Source of the DNA: Oscillospiraceae bacterium
GTDB taxonomy: Bacteria > Bacillota > Clostridia > UMGS1810
Direction: 5' to 3'
Assembly (NCBI GenBank): GCA_015069015.1
Contig: SVJK01000021.1
Location: 1 to 32,789 of the forward strand
Length of the DNA: 32,789 nucleotides
How positions within the stretch are numbered: the stretch's first letter is position 1; every line of letters starts with the position of its first letter. Below the pieces are notes generated by a model. It was given only the letters and a program-made list of their open reading frames with translations, did not search any database and had not been told where the DNA came from. The position numbers and the translations under genes were made by a program. Positions 1-10,253 of the stretch are shown one piece after another.

Positions 1-18
1 GAAATCAAGCAGGTTTGA
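1..18 (+). CDS. rpsJ: 3' end of rpsJ (30S ribosomal protein S10), truncated by the window edge
   Basis: The first 18 bases read E-I-K-Q-V-stop in frame 1. S10 proteins commonly end in a VEIK-type tail, and rpsJ is the standard gene directly upstream of rplC in the S10 operon. Only five codons are visible, so the call rests on position plus this tail. The remaining gene lies outside the window. Confidence 0.6.
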   Translation, partial: EIKQV

Positions 19-130
19 TGAAGATGAGCAGAAATTGATTCTGCCATGGTTGCTGCTTCATCCTAAGGCAGCAGGTCATGTTGGAGCACCTTAAGCTTCA
101 ACCAATAACCAAATATAGGAGGAAAAAGAA

Positions 131-760
131 ATGCAAAAAGCAATTATAGGTAAGAAACTCGGAATGACTCAGCTTTTTACAGAAGACGGCACAGTAATTC
201 CCGTTACAGTTATTGAAGCCGGACCGGTTGCAGTTATTCAGAAAAAGACAGTTGAAAACGATGGCTACAGTGCAATTCAGGTTGGTTTTGGCGATTGCAA
301 AGACAAAGCACTCAACAAACCCCTTAAAGGACACCTTGCAAAAGCCGGAGTTGCAAACAAAAAACATCTCAAAGAATTCAGACTCGAAGATGATTCCGCT
401 TACAATGTAGGTGATGAAATCAAAGCAGATGTTTTCCAGGAAGGTGACAAAGTTGATGTAACAGGCATCAGCAAAGGTCACGGATTTGCCGGTACAGTAA
501 AAAGATGGGGAACCCACAGAGGTCCTATGACACATGGTTCCGGTTACCACAGAGGTGTAGGTTCCATGGGTGCTTGCTCCACACCGTCCAGAGTTATGAA
601 AAACAAGAGACTCCCCGGACACATGGGTGTTGAACAGGTTACAGTTCAGAACTTAGATGTTGTTAAGGTAGACGCTGACAAGAACATCATTCTTGTTAAA
701 GGTGCCGTTCCCGGCCCCAAAGGCGGTATCATAACAATCAGAGATACAGTTAAAGCATAA
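131..760 (+). CDS. rplC: 50S ribosomal protein L3
   Basis: L3 binds 23S rRNA near its 3' end and is an early assembly protein whose loop approaches the peptidyl-transferase centre. The 209-aa product has the family length, the N-terminal GKKLGMTQ signature and the central [11 protein letters not shown] / PGHMG block. An AGGAGG ribosome binding site at 117-122 sits 8 nt before the ATG. It is followed after 28 bp by rplD and should be co-transcribed with the S10 operon. The 112 bp before it hold only short weak inverted repeats. Confidence 0.97.
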   Translation: MQKAIIGKKLGMTQLFTEDGTVIPVTVIEAGPVAVIQKKTVENDGYSAIQVGFGDCKDKALNKPLKGHLAKAGVANKKHLKEFRLEDDSAYNVGDEIKADVFQEGDKVDVTGISKGHGFAGTVKRWGTHRGPMTHGSGYHRGVGSMGACSTPSRVMKNKRLPGHMGVEQVTVQNLDVVKVDADKNIILVKGAVPGPKGGIITIRDTVKA

Positions 761-788
761 GTGAATTCTAAGAAAGGAGGACTAACTA

Positions 789-1412
789 ATGCCTAAATTA
801 GCTTTATACAATATGGAAGGAAGCGAAATCGGCACAATCGAACTTTCCGATGCAGTTTTCGCTCACGAAATAAACAAGGTAGCAATGCACCAGGTTGTTG
901 TTAACTACCTTGCAAATCAGAGACAGGGCACACAGAGCACCAAAACCCGTTCAGAAGTACGCGGCGGCGGTATCAAACCCTGGAGACAGAAAGGTACAGG
1001 CCGTGCAAGACAGGGTTCTATCCGTGCTACACAGTGGATTAAAGGCGGTATCGCTCTCGGTCCCAAACCAAGAGACTACAGCTACACTGTAAACAAGAAA
1101 CTCAAAAAAGTTGCTCTTGTTTCAGCACTCAGCGCTAAATGTGCCGATAACGAAATTATCGTTGTAGATAATATCGCACTTGAAGAAATCAAAACAAAGA
1201 AAATCGCAGAAATGCTTAAAAACCTTAAGGTTGAGTCCAAGGCTCTCATCGTTACAAATGAGAAAAACGACAATGTAGTTAAGTCTGCAAGAAACATCAA
1301 AGGTGTTACCACAACATTCATGGGAAGCCTCAATGTTTATGATATCCTTAACTCAGACGTTTTGGTTGTAACAAAAGACGCCGTTTCCAAGATTGAGGAG
1401 GTGTACGCATAA
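789..1412 (+). CDS. rplD: 50S ribosomal protein L4
   Basis: L4 is a 23S rRNA-binding protein with a long extended loop lining the exit tunnel; in some bacteria it also represses its own operon. The 207-aa product carries the loop signature [20 protein letters not shown] around residues 55-75, which is the segment near macrolide-binding sites. AAAGGAGG precedes the ATG. Its stop codon overlaps the rplW start by one base, implying translational coupling. Confidence 0.97.
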   Translation: MPKLALYNMEGSEIGTIELSDAVFAHEINKVAMHQVVVNYLANQRQGTQSTKTRSEVRGGGIKPWRQKGTGRARQGSIRATQWIKGGIALGPKPRDYSYTVNKKLKKVALVSALSAKCADNEIIVVDNIALEEIKTKKIAEMLKNLKVESKALIVTNEKNDNVVKSARNIKGVTTTFMGSLNVYDILNSDVLVVTKDAVSKIEEVYA

Positions 1413-1702
1413 TGTTAAACCACGACATCATTATTAAACCTATAGTTTCAGAAAAAAGTATGGATCAGTTAGCAGACAGAAAGTACACCTTTAAAGTTGC
1501 ACTTGGTGCTAACAAAATCGAAATCAAAAATGCTGTTGAAGAAATCTTCGGCGTAAAAGTAGAAAAAGTTACAACATCAAGAGTTCTCGGTAAAATCAAG
1601 AGAATGGGTGCTACTTCCGGTAAAAGAGCAGACTGGAAAAAAGCAGTTGTTAAACTTACCGCTGACAGCAAAACAATCGAATTCTTCGATGGCTTGGCGT
1701 AA
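1412..1702 (+). CDS. rplW: 50S ribosomal protein L23
   Basis: L23 sits at the tunnel exit and is the docking site for trigger factor and signal recognition particle. The 96-aa protein starts [13 protein letters not shown], typical of the family, and contains the basic loop [21 protein letters not shown] around residues 60-80. The start overlaps the rplD stop by one nucleotide; GAGGAGG just upstream lies inside rplD. Length and position match the family. Confidence 0.96.
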   Translation: MLNHDIIIKPIVSEKSMDQLADRKYTFKVALGANKIEIKNAVEEIFGVKVEKVTTSRVLGKIKRMGATSGKRADWKKAVVKLTADSKTIEFFDGLA

Positions 1703-1729
1703 TATTAATAGTTAGGAGAGTGAAAAGGA

Positions 1730-2563
1730 ATGGCAATAAAAAAATATAATCCTACTTCTCCCGCTCGCAGATTTATGACTGTATCAACTTTTGAAGAACT
1801 TTCAAAGGTTGCTCCCGAAAAATCCTTGCTGGAACCCTTAAAGAAACACTCCGGCAGAAACTCATACGGTAGAATCACAGTTCGTCACAGAGGCGGCGGA
1901 AACAGAAGAAAATACAGAGTTATAGATTTCAAAAGACTCAAAGACAATATGAATGCAACTGTTCTCACAATCGAATACGATCCCAACAGAACAGCAAACA
2001 TTGCACTCATTCAGTATGAAGACGGTGAAAAGAGTTACATCATCGCTCCCCACGGTCTTAAAGTTGGCGACATCTTAAGATCAGGTGTGGATGCTGATAT
2101 CAAAGCAGGTAACGCTCTTCCCATCAAAGCAATCCCCGTTGGTACAATGATTCACAACATTGAACTCTTCCCCGGCAGAGGCGCACAGCTTGTAAGAAGT
2201 GCAGGTAATGCTGCTCAGCTTATGGCTAAAGAAGGTGACTTTGCTCAGGTAAGACTTCCTTCCGGTGAAGTTAGAATGGTTAGAATCGATTGCAGAGCAA
2301 CAATCGGTCAGGTTGGTAACATCGATTCTGAAAACGTTTCTATCGGTAAAGCAGGAAGAAAGAGACACATGGGTTGGAGACCTACCGTTCGTGGTGTTGT
2401 TATGAACCCCTGCGACCATCCTCACGGTGGTGGTGAAGGTAAATCACCTATCGGTATGCCGAGCCCTGTTACTCCTTGGGGTAAACCCACACTCGGTTAC
2501 AAAACCAGAAAGAAAAACAAACAGTCCGACAAATATATTGTTAAGAGAAGAAACGGCAAATAA
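1730..2563 (+). CDS. rplB: 50S ribosomal protein L2
   Basis: L2 is a large-subunit core protein needed for subunit association and peptidyl-transferase activity. The 277-aa product has the full family length. The N-terminal part has [18 protein letters not shown], and the C-terminal part has the hallmark [15 protein letters not shown] with the conserved histidine that approaches the catalytic centre. The tail is strongly basic ([17 protein letters not shown]). It sits in standard order between rplW and rpsS. Confidence 0.98.
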   Translation: MAIKKYNPTSPARRFMTVSTFEELSKVAPEKSLLEPLKKHSGRNSYGRITVRHRGGGNRRKYRVIDFKRLKDNMNATVLTIEYDPNRTANIALIQYEDGEKSYIIAPHGLKVGDILRSGVDADIKAGNALPIKAIPVGTMIHNIELFPGRGAQLVRSAGNAAQLMAKEGDFAQVRLPSGEVRMVRIDCRATIGQVGNIDSENVSIGKAGRKRHMGWRPTVRGVVMNPCDHPHGGGEGKSPIGMPSPVTPWGKPTLGYKTRKKNKQSDKYIVKRRNGK

Positions 2564-2610
2564 TAGTTTCCTTATTATATATGTCCGAATTTTGAGAGGA
2601 GGTTTATCAA

Positions 2611-2889
2611 TTGGGTAGATCAGTAAAAAAAGGACCTTTCGTTGAAGAAAGACTTATGAAAAGAATCATAGATATGAATGATGCCGGCGAAAAGAGAGTC
2701 ATCAAGACCTGGTCAAGAGCATCAACAATATTCCCCGAAATGGTTGGCCACACAATCGCTGTTCATGACGGCAGAAAACACGTGCCTGTATATGTGAGCG
2801 AAGATATGGTTGGACACAAACTCGGTGAATTTGCTCCCACAAGAACTTATAAAGGTCATGCGGGATCAAAAACAACAAATGCAAGATAA
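2611..2889 (+). CDS. rpsS: 30S ribosomal protein S19
   Basis: S19 lies in the head of the small subunit next to S13. The 92-aa product begins [17 protein letters not shown] when translation starts at TTG 2611, which matches the conserved S19 N-terminus; GAGAGGAGG about 10 nt upstream supports that non-ATG start. The family segment [23 protein letters not shown] follows. A 47-bp spacer separates it from rplB. Confidence 0.96.
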   Translation: MGRSVKKGPFVEERLMKRIIDMNDAGEKRVIKTWSRASTIFPEMVGHTIAVHDGRKHVPVYVSEDMVGHKLGEFAPTRTYKGHAGSKTTNAR

Positions 2890-2923
2890 TAATTATAAAG
2901 TTCTATGAGAGGAGGATTCACGA

Positions 2924-3274
2924 ATGGAACAGACTGTTACACAGGCGAGTGCTAAACTTAGTTATGCTCGTATATCTTCAAGAAAAGTAAAAGCTGTTAT
3001 AGATTTAATCAGAAACAAAAATGTAGGTGAAGCGTTGGCTATCTTAAAGCTTACTCCCAAAGCCGCTGCCGAAATCGTAGAAAAGCTTCTCAAATCCGCT
3101 ATTGCGAATGCAGAGAACAACTTCGGTATGGACACAGAAAAGCTTTATGTTGCTGAAATATTTGCTAATCAGGGTCCCACACTCAAAAGAGTTAGACCCA
3201 GAGCACAGGGCAGAGCTTTCAGAATCAGAAAGAGAACCAGCCACATCACGGTTGTATTGAGAGAAAAGAACTAA
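2924..3274 (+). CDS. rplV: 50S ribosomal protein L22
   Basis: L22 contacts all 23S rRNA domains, and its beta hairpin lines the exit tunnel opposite L4. The 116-aa protein has the N-terminal helix region [20 protein letters not shown] and the C-terminal hairpin [29 protein letters not shown]. The N-terminus (MEQTVTQ) is a few residues longer than the shortest family members. GAGAGGAGG precedes the ATG. Confidence 0.96.
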   Translation: MEQTVTQASAKLSYARISSRKVKAVIDLIRNKNVGEALAILKLTPKAAAEIVEKLLKSAIANAENNFGMDTEKLYVAEIFANQGPTLKRVRPRAQGRAFRIRKRTSHITVVLREKN

Positions 3275-3292
3275 GTAAAGGAGGAACGAATC

Positions 3293-3964
3293 TTGGGTCA
3301 GAAAGTACATCCACACGGATTAAGAGTTGGCGTAATTAAAGATTGGGATTCCAAATGGTACGCTGACAAAAAAACCTTCGGCGAAAATCTCGCAGAAGAT
3401 TTCAAGATAAGAGAATATCTCAAAAAATCACTTTTCTCAGCAGGCATTGCCAAGATTGAAATAGAAAGAAATGACAATAAAGTAAGAATTCACATTCATA
3501 CTGCAAAACCCGGCGTTGTAATCGGTAAGGGCGGAGCAGAAAGAGAAAAAATCCAGGCTCGCGTTGAGAAACTTATTGGTAAAAATGTTATCATTGACAT
3601 TGTAGAAGTTAAAAATGCAGAAGTAAATGCACAGCTCGTTGCTGAAAACATTGCTGCTCAGCTTGAAAGAAGAATTTCTTTCAGACGTGCAATGAAACAG
3701 GTTATGCAAAGAGCAATGAAAATGGGCGCTAAAGGTATCAAAACCTGCTGTTCAGGTCGTCTCGGCGGTGCTGAAATTGCAAGAAGCGAACATTATCATG
3801 AGGGTACAATTCCCCTTCAGACTCTCAGAGCTGACATTGATTACGGTTTTTATGAAGCAGATACAACTTACGGTAAAATCGGTGTTAAAGTATGGATTTA
3901 CAAAGGTGAAGTGTTAAATACTGCCAAAAAGACCGAGGAAAGAAAAAGCAAAGGAGGCAGATAA
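3293..3964 (+). CDS. rpsC: 30S ribosomal protein S3
   Basis: S3 forms part of the mRNA entry site and has mRNA helicase activity together with S4. Translation from TTG 3293 gives [20 protein letters not shown], the conserved start, with AAAGGAGG upstream. The KH RNA-binding domain is marked by [17 protein letters not shown] (GxxG loop) at about residues 65-81. The C-terminal domain contains [24 protein letters not shown]. At 223 aa it is of normal length, and rplP starts 2 bp later. Confidence 0.97.
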   Translation: MGQKVHPHGLRVGVIKDWDSKWYADKKTFGENLAEDFKIREYLKKSLFSAGIAKIEIERNDNKVRIHIHTAKPGVVIGKGGAEREKIQARVEKLIGKNVIIDIVEVKNAEVNAQLVAENIAAQLERRISFRRAMKQVMQRAMKMGAKGIKTCCSGRLGGAEIARSEHYHEGTIPLQTLRADIDYGFYEADTTYGKIGVKVWIYKGEVLNTAKKTEERKSKGGR

Positions 3965-3966
3965 TC

Positions 3967-4392
3967 ATGTTGTTACCTAAAAGAGTTAAATACAGACGTG
4001 TCATGAGAGGCCGCATGAAAGGTAAAGCCCTTCGCGGTAACAAGGTTACTTACGGTGATTTTGGTATCCAGGCTTTAGAGCCCGCATGGATCACATCCAA
4101 CCAGATTGAAGCTGCCCGTGTAGCTATGACTCGTTATATCAAAAGAGGTGGTCAGGTTTGGATCAAAATCTTCCCTGACAAGCCTGTAACAGAAAAACCT
4201 GCTGAAACTCGAATGGGTTCCGGTAAAGGTTCACCTGAATACTGGGTTGCAGTTGTTAAACCCGGCAGAGTAATGTTTGAAATCGGCGGAGTTGCAGAAG
4301 ATGTTGCAAGAGAAGCTATGCGTCTTGCTATGCACAAACTCCCCATCAAATGTAAATTTGTAACTAAGGAGGCTGATTCTAGTGAAAATTAA
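3967..4392 (+). CDS. rplP: 50S ribosomal protein L16
   Basis: L16 organises the A-site region of the large subunit and helps position tRNA. The 141-aa product has the family opening [25 protein letters not shown] and the core [34 protein letters not shown], then [24 protein letters not shown]. Its last 11 bases overlap rpmC, and the AAGGAGG used by rpmC lies inside this gene. Confidence 0.97.
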   Translation: MLLPKRVKYRRVMRGRMKGKALRGNKVTYGDFGIQALEPAWITSNQIEAARVAMTRYIKRGGQVWIKIFPDKPVTEKPAETRMGSGKGSPEYWVAVVKPGRVMFEIGGVAEDVAREAMRLAMHKLPIKCKFVTKEADSSEN

Positions 4393-4582
4393 TGAAATCA
4401 TTGATATGACCAATGAAGAATTGGATCAGAAATTGGCAGATCTCAAAGCAGAACTGTTTAACCTCAGATTTCAGCATGCAACAAATCAGCTTGATAATCC
4501 GAGAGTAATTACAGACGTTAAAAGAACGATTGCCAGAATTAAAACAATCCTTCGCGAAAGAGAATTAAAACAGACCGTTTAA
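4382..4582 (+). CDS. rpmC: 50S ribosomal protein L29
   Basis: L29 is a small two-helix protein near the tunnel exit beside L23. Starting at GTG 4382 gives a 66-aa product, [31 protein letters not shown], the family signature. The start overlaps the end of rplP, and an AAGGAGG about 10 nt upstream supports GTG rather than a later codon. rpsQ follows after 22 bp. Confidence 0.95.
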   Translation: MKINEIIDMTNEELDQKLADLKAELFNLRFQHATNQLDNPRVITDVKRTIARIKTILRERELKQTV

Positions 4583-4604
4583 TAAAAGAGAGGAGGAATT
4601 TTAA

Positions 4605-4859
4605 ATGGAACGTAATTACAGAAAAGCTCGTATAGGCAAAGTTGTAAGCGACAAAATGGACAAAACCATCGTTGTTGCTATCGAATATAACGTAAAACAC
4701 AAACTTTACGGAAAAATCGTAAAGAGAACCTACAAACTCAAAGCACATGATGAAGAAAATATTGCACACATCGGCGACAGAGTTAAGGTTATGGAAACCA
4801 GACCTCTTTCCAAAGATAAGAGATGGAGACTGGTTGAGATTGTTGAAAAAGCTCAGTAA
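4605..4859 (+). CDS. rpsQ: 30S ribosomal protein S17
   Basis: S17 is an OB-fold primary binder of 16S rRNA. The 84-aa product contains [21 protein letters not shown] near the N-terminus and [36 protein letters not shown] at the C-terminus, both typical. GAGAGGAGG precedes the ATG. It has the normal length and the normal position between rpmC and rplN. Confidence 0.96.
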   Translation: MERNYRKARIGKVVSDKMDKTIVVAIEYNVKHKLYGKIVKRTYKLKAHDEENIAHIGDRVKVMETRPLSKDKRWRLVEIVEKAQ

Positions 4860-4885
4860 TCTAACAATAGGAAGGAGAGAGTCAA

Positions 4886-5254
4886 GTGATTCAACAGCAG
4901 ACTTTATTAAAAGTTGCTGACAATACCGGTGCAAAAGAACTCATGTGCATCAGAGTATTGGGCGGCAGCAGAAGAAAATACGCCAACGTTGGCGATGTTG
5001 TAGTTGCTTCTGTTAAAAAAGCAACACCCGGCGGTGTTGTTAAAAAAGGTGAAGTAGTTAAAGCTGTTATCGTAAGAAGTGTTAAAGGCCTCAGAAGAGC
5101 CGACGGAACATATATCAAATTTGACGAAAATGCAGCTGTAATAATAAGAGATGATAAAAACCCCAGAGGTACTCGTATATTTGGACCTATAGCGAGAGAG
5201 CTCAGAGACCACGAATATATGAAGATTTTATCATTGGCACCCGAAGTTCTTTAA
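4886..5254 (+). CDS. rplN: 50S ribosomal protein L14
   Basis: L14 forms an intersubunit bridge. The 122-aa product starts at GTG 4886 ([27 protein letters not shown]), preceded by GGAAGGAGAG. Standard blocks include [16 protein letters not shown] and the C-terminal [28 protein letters not shown]. It opens the spc block, with no terminator or gap between it and the S10 genes, so the two operons appear fused. Confidence 0.97.
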   Translation: MIQQQTLLKVADNTGAKELMCIRVLGGSRRKYANVGDVVVASVKKATPGGVVKKGEVVKAVIVRSVKGLRRADGTYIKFDENAAVIIRDDKNPRGTRIFGPIARELRDHEYMKILSLAPEVL

Positions 5255-5271
5255 TTAGGAGGTAGCTGTAG

Positions 5272-5595
5272 ATGAAAAATAAAATTCATATTAAAAAAGG
5301 CGATAATGTAGTTGTGCTCTCCGGTAAGGATAAAGGCAAAAAAGGTAAAGTCCTCACAGTTGGAGCCACCAAAAGAACAGTTATCGTTGAAGGAATAAAC
5401 ATGGTAACAAAACATACCAAAGCAAGAAGAGCCGGCGAAACAGGCGGCATCGTAAAACAGGAAGCTCCTATTTACGCTTGCAAGGTTATGAACATCTGCT
5501 CAAAATGCGGCAAGCCCACAAGAATCGGCTACAAACTTTTGACAGACGGAAAGAAAGCAAGAATGTGCAAACACTGCTTGGAAATTTTAGACTGA
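5272..5595 (+). CDS. rplX: 50S ribosomal protein L24 with a Cys4 tail
   Basis: L24 initiates large-subunit assembly and has a KOW motif, seen here as KKGDNVVVLSGKDKGKKGKVL near the N-terminus. The 107-aa protein ends with two Cys-x2-Cys pairs (CSKC and CKHC) about 20 residues apart, a zinc-ribbon-like arrangement present in part of the family and absent from other members such as the Bacillus subtilis protein. AGGAGG precedes the ATG. Confidence 0.96.
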   Translation: MKNKIHIKKGDNVVVLSGKDKGKKGKVLTVGATKRTVIVEGINMVTKHTKARRAGETGGIVKQEAPIYACKVMNICSKCGKPTRIGYKLLTDGKKARMCKHCLEILD

Positions 5596-5619
5596 TAACA
5601 GAGAGGAGGATTTTCTAAG

Positions 5620-6162
5620 ATGACCAGAATGAGAGCGAAATACGAAGAAGAAGTAAGAAAAGCTCTTATGGAAAAATTCGGATACAAAAGTCCGATGCAG
5701 ATTCCTAAGCTTGACAAAATCGTAATTAATATCGGCGTTGGCGAAGCAAAAGACAATGCAAAAGCATTGGAAGCTGCCGCAAACGACCTGGCTATAATCA
5801 CCGGTCAGAAACCGGTAATCACAAAAGCTAAAAAGTCTGTTGCAAACTTCAAACTCAGAGAAGGCATGAACATTGGCTGCAAAGTTACTCTTCGTGCAGA
5901 CAAAATGTATGAATTCTTAGACAGACTCTTTAACGTAGCCCTCCCCCGTGTAAGAGACTTCCGTGGTATCAACCCCAACTCTTTTGACGGCAGAGGAAAC
6001 TATGCTCTGGGCATTAAGGAACAGCTTATATTCCCGGAAATAGACTATGATAAAATTGATAAACTCAGAGGAATGGACATAATCTTTGTTACAACTGCTA
6101 ACACAGATGAAGAAGCAAGAGAGCTTCTTTCCCTTATGGGTGCTCCATTCATCAAAGCATAA
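5620..6162 (+). CDS. rplE: 50S ribosomal protein L5
   Basis: L5 binds 5S rRNA and contacts P-site tRNA. The 180-aa product has the family motifs [41 protein letters not shown] and [39 protein letters not shown] lies upstream of the ATG. It is of full length and in standard order, followed after 17 bp by the zinc-type S14 gene. Confidence 0.97.
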   Translation: MTRMRAKYEEEVRKALMEKFGYKSPMQIPKLDKIVINIGVGEAKDNAKALEAAANDLAIITGQKPVITKAKKSVANFKLREGMNIGCKVTLRADKMYEFLDRLFNVALPRVRDFRGINPNSFDGRGNYALGIKEQLIFPEIDYDKIDKLRGMDIIFVTTANTDEEARELLSLMGAPFIKA

Positions 6163-6179
6163 TCAGGAGGTATAATCAC

Positions 6180-6365
6180 ATGGCTAAAAAAGCAATGGTA
6201 TTAAAGCAGCAGAAGCCGCAGAAATATAAAACCCGTGAATATACCAGATGTAATATCTGCGGAAGACCCCACTCCGTTCTCAGAAAGTTCGGCATCTGCC
6301 GTATCTGCTTCAGAGAACTTGCGTACAGAGGTCAGATTCCCGGTGTTAAAAAGGCTAGTTGGTAA
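6180..6365 (+). CDS. rpsZ: 30S ribosomal protein S14, zinc-binding type Z
   Basis: This 61-aa protein is the short zinc-containing form of S14, with Cys-x2-Cys at CNIC and again at CRIC and the conserved [39 protein letters not shown] layout. The short form is the usual one in Firmicutes and is consistent with the proposed lineage. It contributes to the 30S head near S3 and S10. GGAGG lies just upstream of the ATG. Confidence 0.96.
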   Translation: MAKKAMVLKQQKPQKYKTREYTRCNICGRPHSVLRKFGICRICFRELAYRGQIPGVKKASW

Positions 6366-6401
6366 TAAAAGATACAAAGAATTAAAAAAGGAGGTAGCAC
6401 A

Positions 6402-6800
6402 ATGCAAATCACCGATCCTATCGCTGATATGCTTACCCGTATCAGGAATGCAAATTCTTCAAAACACGAATCTGTAAATGTTCCTGCTTCCAAAGTTAAG
6501 ATTCAGATTGCTAAAATCCTTAACGATGAAGGTTACATTAACGGATACGAAGTAATAGAGGATAAAGTCCAGGGCACAATCAAGATTGATCTTAAATATG
6601 GCCCCGGCAAACAGAAAGTTATAACCGGACTCAAGAGAGTATCAAAACCCGGTCTCAGAGTATATGCAAGCAATGAAAACTTACCCAAGGTGCTTAAAGG
6701 ACTTGGCATCGCAATCATTTCTACTTCTAAAGGTATCATGACTGATAAAGAAGCAAGAAAACTCAATGTTGGCGGCGAAGTTTTAGCATTTATTTGGTAA
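6402..6800 (+). CDS. rpsH: 30S ribosomal protein S8
   Basis: S8 is a central-domain 16S rRNA binder and, in E. coli, represses the spc operon. The 132-aa product has the N-terminal [15 protein letters not shown] motif and the C-terminal [26 protein letters not shown], which are diagnostic. AAAGGAGG precedes the ATG. Length and position are normal. Confidence 0.97.
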   Translation: MQITDPIADMLTRIRNANSSKHESVNVPASKVKIQIAKILNDEGYINGYEVIEDKVQGTIKIDLKYGPGKQKVITGLKRVSKPGLRVYASNENLPKVLKGLGIAIISTSKGIMTDKEARKLNVGGEVLAFIW

Positions 6801-6816
6801 TCGGAGGTGAAGAAAA

Positions 6817-7362
6817 TTGTCAAGAATAGGTAGAATGCCAATCGCAATTCCCCAGGGAGTTGAAGTTAAGATTGGAGAAAATAACTTTGTTACCGTAAAA
6901 GGCCCCAAGGGTACTCTGACAAAAACACTTCACGCTGATATGAAAATAACAGTTGAAGCAGGTCAGGCAATTGTTGAAAGACCTACAGAGCAGAAAGAAC
7001 ACAAAGCTCTTCACGGTCTCACAAGAACCCTTCTTGCCAATATGGTTACAGGTGTTTCTGAAGGATTCCAGAAAACACTTCAGATTAACGGTGTTGGTTA
7101 CCGTTGCCAGAAACAGGGCAAAAAGCTCATTCTGACACTCGGTTATTCTCACCCTGTAGAATTCGAAGACGGCGAAGATTATACACTTGAAGCTCCCGAT
7201 CCCAACACAATCATCGTTAAGGGTATCGACAATCAGGTTGTAGGTCAGATTGCCGCAGTCATCAGAGAAAAGAGATTGCCTGAACCCTATAAAGGCAAAG
7301 GTATTAAATATGCTGATGAGGTTATCAGACGTAAGGAAGGTAAAACTGGTTCTAAGAAATAA
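6817..7362 (+). CDS. rplF: 50S ribosomal protein L6
   Basis: L6 lies near the factor-binding centre. Translation from TTG 6817 gives [19 protein letters not shown], the conserved start, and GGAGGTGA is correctly spaced upstream. The C-terminal signature [29 protein letters not shown] is present. The 181-aa length is normal. It is one of several genes in the operon using a TTG or GTG start. Confidence 0.96.
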   Translation: MSRIGRMPIAIPQGVEVKIGENNFVTVKGPKGTLTKTLHADMKITVEAGQAIVERPTEQKEHKALHGLTRTLLANMVTGVSEGFQKTLQINGVGYRCQKQGKKLILTLGYSHPVEFEDGEDYTLEAPDPNTIIVKGIDNQVVGQIAAVIREKRLPEPYKGKGIKYADEVIRRKEGKTGSKK

Positions 7363-7385
7363 GAATCGGAAAGGAGTAAACCACA

Positions 7386-7748
7386 ATGATTAGTAAAAAA
7401 GATAGCAATGCTGCAAGAATAAAAAGGCATTACAGAGTAAGAAAAAATATTTCCGGTACTCCTGAGCGCCCCAGACTTAATGTATTCAGAAGCCTCAGCA
7501 ACATATATGCTCAGGTAATTGACGATACAAAAGGTCAGACACTGGTATCCGCTTCAAGCCTTGAACTTAAAGATTCAATCAAAAACGGCGGTAACAAAGA
7601 AGCTGCAAGAGAAGTTGGAAAACTTGTTGCAAAAAAAGCTCTTGATGCAGGCATCAAAGCAGTTGTTTTTGACAGAGGCGGTTATGTATATCACGGCAGA
7701 GTACTTGAACTTGCCGAAGGCGCCAGAGAAGGCGGCTTAGAATTCTAA
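7386..7748 (+). CDS. rplR: 50S ribosomal protein L18
   Basis: L18 binds 5S rRNA and joins it to the large subunit. The 120-aa product has the basic N-terminus [26 protein letters not shown] and the C-terminal [27 protein letters not shown], both characteristic. AAAGGAG precedes the ATG. It lies between rplF and rpsE in standard order. Confidence 0.97.
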   Translation: MISKKDSNAARIKRHYRVRKNISGTPERPRLNVFRSLSNIYAQVIDDTKGQTLVSASSLELKDSIKNGGNKEAAREVGKLVAKKALDAGIKAVVFDRGGYVYHGRVLELAEGAREGGLEF

Positions 7749-7766
7749 TAAGAAGGAGGAGAAGCA

Positions 7767-8276
7767 ATGGCTCTCGTAGAAAGAATAGATGCAGATTCTT
7801 TAGAACTGCAGGAAAAAATCGTTAGCATCAACCGTGTTGCTAAGGTTGTAAAGGGCGGTAGAACTTTCAGATTCAGCGTACTTGTTGTTGTAGGCGATGG
7901 CAATGGCCATGTTGGCGCAGGTACAGGTAAAGCTGCTGAAATCCCCGACGCAGTTAGAAAAGCTATAGACGATGCTAAAAAGAATATGATAAATGTTCCT
8001 ATGGTTGGTACAACTATAGCACACGAAGTTATTGGTGAATTCGGTGCAGGAAGAGTATTACTCAAACCCGCTGGCCGTGGTACCGGTGTTATTGCAGGAG
8101 GATGTGCAAGAGCAGTACTCGAACTTGCAGGTATCCGCGATATCAGAACAAAATCACTTCGTTCTAACAATCCTCGCAATCTTGTTAGCGCAACAATCGA
8201 AGGTCTCAGATCCCTCAAGGTGGCAGAAGATGTTGCTAAACTCAGAGGTAAGACTGTAGAAGAAATACTCGGTTAA
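7767..8276 (+). CDS. rpsE: 30S ribosomal protein S5
   Basis: S5 affects decoding accuracy and lies near the mRNA entry site with S3 and S4. The 169-aa product has the dsRNA-binding-like N-terminal domain ([37 protein letters not shown]) and the C-terminal domain with [33 protein letters not shown] precedes the ATG. Size is normal for the family. Confidence 0.97.
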   Translation: MALVERIDADSLELQEKIVSINRVAKVVKGGRTFRFSVLVVVGDGNGHVGAGTGKAAEIPDAVRKAIDDAKKNMINVPMVGTTIAHEVIGEFGAGRVLLKPAGRGTGVIAGGCARAVLELAGIRDIRTKSLRSNNPRNLVSATIEGLRSLKVAEDVAKLRGKTVEEILG

Positions 8277-8316
8277 TGAGAATTTGAGCGATAACAAATT
8301 TTAGGAGGAAAAATCG

Positions 8317-8496
8317 ATGGCTAAAATAAAAGTTACTTTAGTTAAGAGCACAATCGGATGCAAAAAAGATCAGATTGCAACCGTTAAAGCACTTGGCTTA
8401 AAGAAAATCAGAGACGAGAAAGTACACGAAGCAAACGACCAGATTAAAGGTATGGTAAACAAAGTGTGCCACCTCGTAAAAGTAGAGGAAGTTTAA
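8317..8496 (+). CDS. rpmD: 50S ribosomal protein L30 (59 aa)
   Basis: This short gene encodes [19 protein letters not shown] followed by [15 protein letters not shown], the L30 signature, and ends [11 protein letters not shown]30 is a small surface protein of the large subunit. AGGAGG at about 8303-8308 precedes the ATG, and the position between rpsE and rplO is canonical. A cysteine at residue 15 is a minor feature. The 59-aa length is normal. Confidence 0.95.
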   Translation: MAKIKVTLVKSTIGCKKDQIATVKALGLKKIRDEKVHEANDQIKGMVNKVCHLVKVEEV

Positions 8497-8516
8497 TAAA
8501 AGGAGGTGCCAAGCGC

Positions 8517-8957
8517 ATGAAATTATATGAACTCCAGCCCGGTGTAGGCTCTACAGCGGACAAAAAGAGAAAAGGCAGAGGCCACGGCTCCGGTAACGGC
8601 AAAACTGCTGGCAGAGGTCACAAAGGTCAGAACGCAAGATCAGGTGGCGGTGTCAGAATCGGTTTTGAAGGTGGACAGATGCCCATTTACAGAAGATTGC
8701 CTAAACGTGGTTTCAACAACGTATTTGCTCTCAAATATGCTGAAATCAACGTTTCCGATTTGAATAAATTTGAAGACGGCGCTGTAGTTGACGCTGCTGC
8801 CCTCAAAGAAGCAGGCATCATCAAAAAAGCACTTGACGGTATTAAAGTTTTAGGAAACGGTGAAGTTTCCAAGAAAGTAACAGTTAAGGCTGCAAAATTC
8901 ACAGAATCTGCAAAGGAAAAGATTGTCGCTGCAGGCGGAAAGTTTGAGGTGATGTAA
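8517..8957 (+). CDS. rplO: 50S ribosomal protein L15
   Basis: L15 is a late-assembly protein that spans much of the large subunit. The ATG at 8517 gives 146 aa starting [38 protein letters not shown], the glycine/basic-rich N-terminal tail. An AAGGAGGTG at 8500-8508 decides this start over an in-frame upstream GTG at 8466 that would lie inside rpmD. The C-terminal part ([15 protein letters not shown]) is typical. Confidence 0.96.
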   Translation: MKLYELQPGVGSTADKKRKGRGHGSGNGKTAGRGHKGQNARSGGGVRIGFEGGQMPIYRRLPKRGFNNVFALKYAEINVSDLNKFEDGAVVDAAALKEAGIIKKALDGIKVLGNGEVSKKVTVKAAKFTESAKEKIVAAGGKFEVM

Positions 8958-8958
8958 G

Positions 8959-10230
8959 GTGTTTAAAACATTACGCAATGCTTGGTCAATTCCGGACCTC
9001 AGAAAAAAGATGCTTTACACCTTGCTCATGATTTTCGTTTTCAGACTCGGTTCCTTTATTCCGGTTCCCGGTGTCAATGCAGATGCTCTTGCACAGCTTG
9101 TTGATGGAAGTTCACTTTTCGGAATGTTAAACGCTTTCTCCGGTGGAGCTTTTTCACAGGCAACAATATTTGCAATGAGTATCACTCCATATATTAACTC
9201 ATCAATTATCCTTCAGCTTCTCACCGTTGCAATCCCTGCTCTTGAAAGACTTTCAAAAGAAGGTGAAGAAGGCAGAAAGGTAATTGCAAAATGGACCAGA
9301 ATTGTAACAATAATCTTAGCGTTCATTCAGGCAACAGGTCTTTACTTTGGCATCAGAAATGCCGTTATAGACCCCAATCCTATGAGCTATATTACAATCG
9401 TTACCACATTCACAGCAGGAACAGCATTCCTTATGTGGCTTGGTGAACAGATCACTCAAAAGGGTGTTGGAAACGGTATTTCCATCATCATCTTCTCCGG
9501 TATCGTTGCAGGACTTCCTACAATGTTCGGAAGTCTTTGGGTAAGCTTCTATGAGTTGGATGCTATCCCATGGTGGGTATTTGCACTTGTAGTTGCATTC
9601 TTCATTGCAATGATTGCTTTCGTAGTATTCATTACAGATGCCGAAAGAAGAGTTCCTGTTCAGTATGCAAAAAGAATGGTTGGCAGAAAGATGTATGGCG
9701 GACAGAGCACTCACATTCCACTCAAAGTGGCAATGGCAGGTGTTATTCCGATTATCTTTGCAATGTCAATCCTTTCATTCCCCTCAACAATCATCCAGTT
9801 TATGGGTGCTAACCCCACAGGTTTCTGGGGCAAGTTCTGGAGTTTCTTCACTCCCCAGAGTTGGGTATATGTTGTAATCTATTTCCTGCTTATCATATTC
9901 TTCACATATTTCTACACAGCAATTCAGTTCAACCCCGTAGAAGTATCCAATAATATGAAGAAAAACGGTGGATTCATTCCCGGTATCAGACCCGGAAAAC
10001 CCACAAGCGATTTCATAAGCAGAATACTTTCCAAGATTACACTTGCAGGTGCATTCTTCCTTGGTGTTGTTGCGGTAATACCCCTTGTTATCGGTATTGT
10101 ATATCCCCAACTTTCAGGAATCCAGATCGGTGGTTCATCACTTCTGATTATGGTTGGTGTTGCACTTGAAACAGTTAAACAGATTGAATCTCAGATGCTT
10201 ATGCGTCATTACAAGGGCTTCCTTGATTAA
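8959..10230 (+). CDS. secY: Protein translocase subunit SecY
   Basis: SecY is the channel of the Sec translocase, in the cytoplasmic membrane with SecE and SecG. The 423-aa protein begins at GTG 8959 (MFKTLRNAWSIPDLRKKML), with GAGGTGAT overlapping the end of rplO as its ribosome binding site. About ten hydrophobic segments are visible. Family blocks include the plug-region GSFIPVPGVNADAL, ALERLSKEGEEGRK, TQKGVGNGISIIIFSGI and RRVPVQYAKRMVG. The adk start follows after 23 bp. Confidence 0.97.
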   Translation: MFKTLRNAWSIPDLRKKMLYTLLMIFVFRLGSFIPVPGVNADALAQLVDGSSLFGMLNAFSGGAFSQATIFAMSITPYINSSIILQLLTVAIPALERLSKEGEEGRKVIAKWTRIVTIILAFIQATGLYFGIRNAVIDPNPMSYITIVTTFTAGTAFLMWLGEQITQKGVGNGISIIIFSGIVAGLPTMFGSLWVSFYELDAIPWWVFALVVAFFIAMIAFVVFITDAERRVPVQYAKRMVGRKMYGGQSTHIPLKVAMAGVIPIIFAMSILSFPSTIIQFMGANPTGFWGKFWSFFTPQSWVYVVIYFLLIIFFTYFYTAIQFNPVEVSNNMKKNGGFIPGIRPGKPTSDFISRILSKITLAGAFFLGVVAVIPLVIGIVYPQLSGIQIGGSSLLIMVGVALETVKQIESQMLMRHYKGFLD

Positions 10231-10253
10231 TGACATTTGAGGGAGAATATAAT

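Noticed and set aside
19-130. Ribosomal protein leader structure between rpsJ and rplC
   Set aside because: Only short, weak inverted repeats are visible and they do not match a known leader that I can recognise.
98-622. Long minus-strand reading frame opposite rplC, and similar ones opposite other ribosomal genes and SecY
   Set aside because: They are mirror frames of highly expressed genes with biased codon use, without ribosome binding sites or domains.
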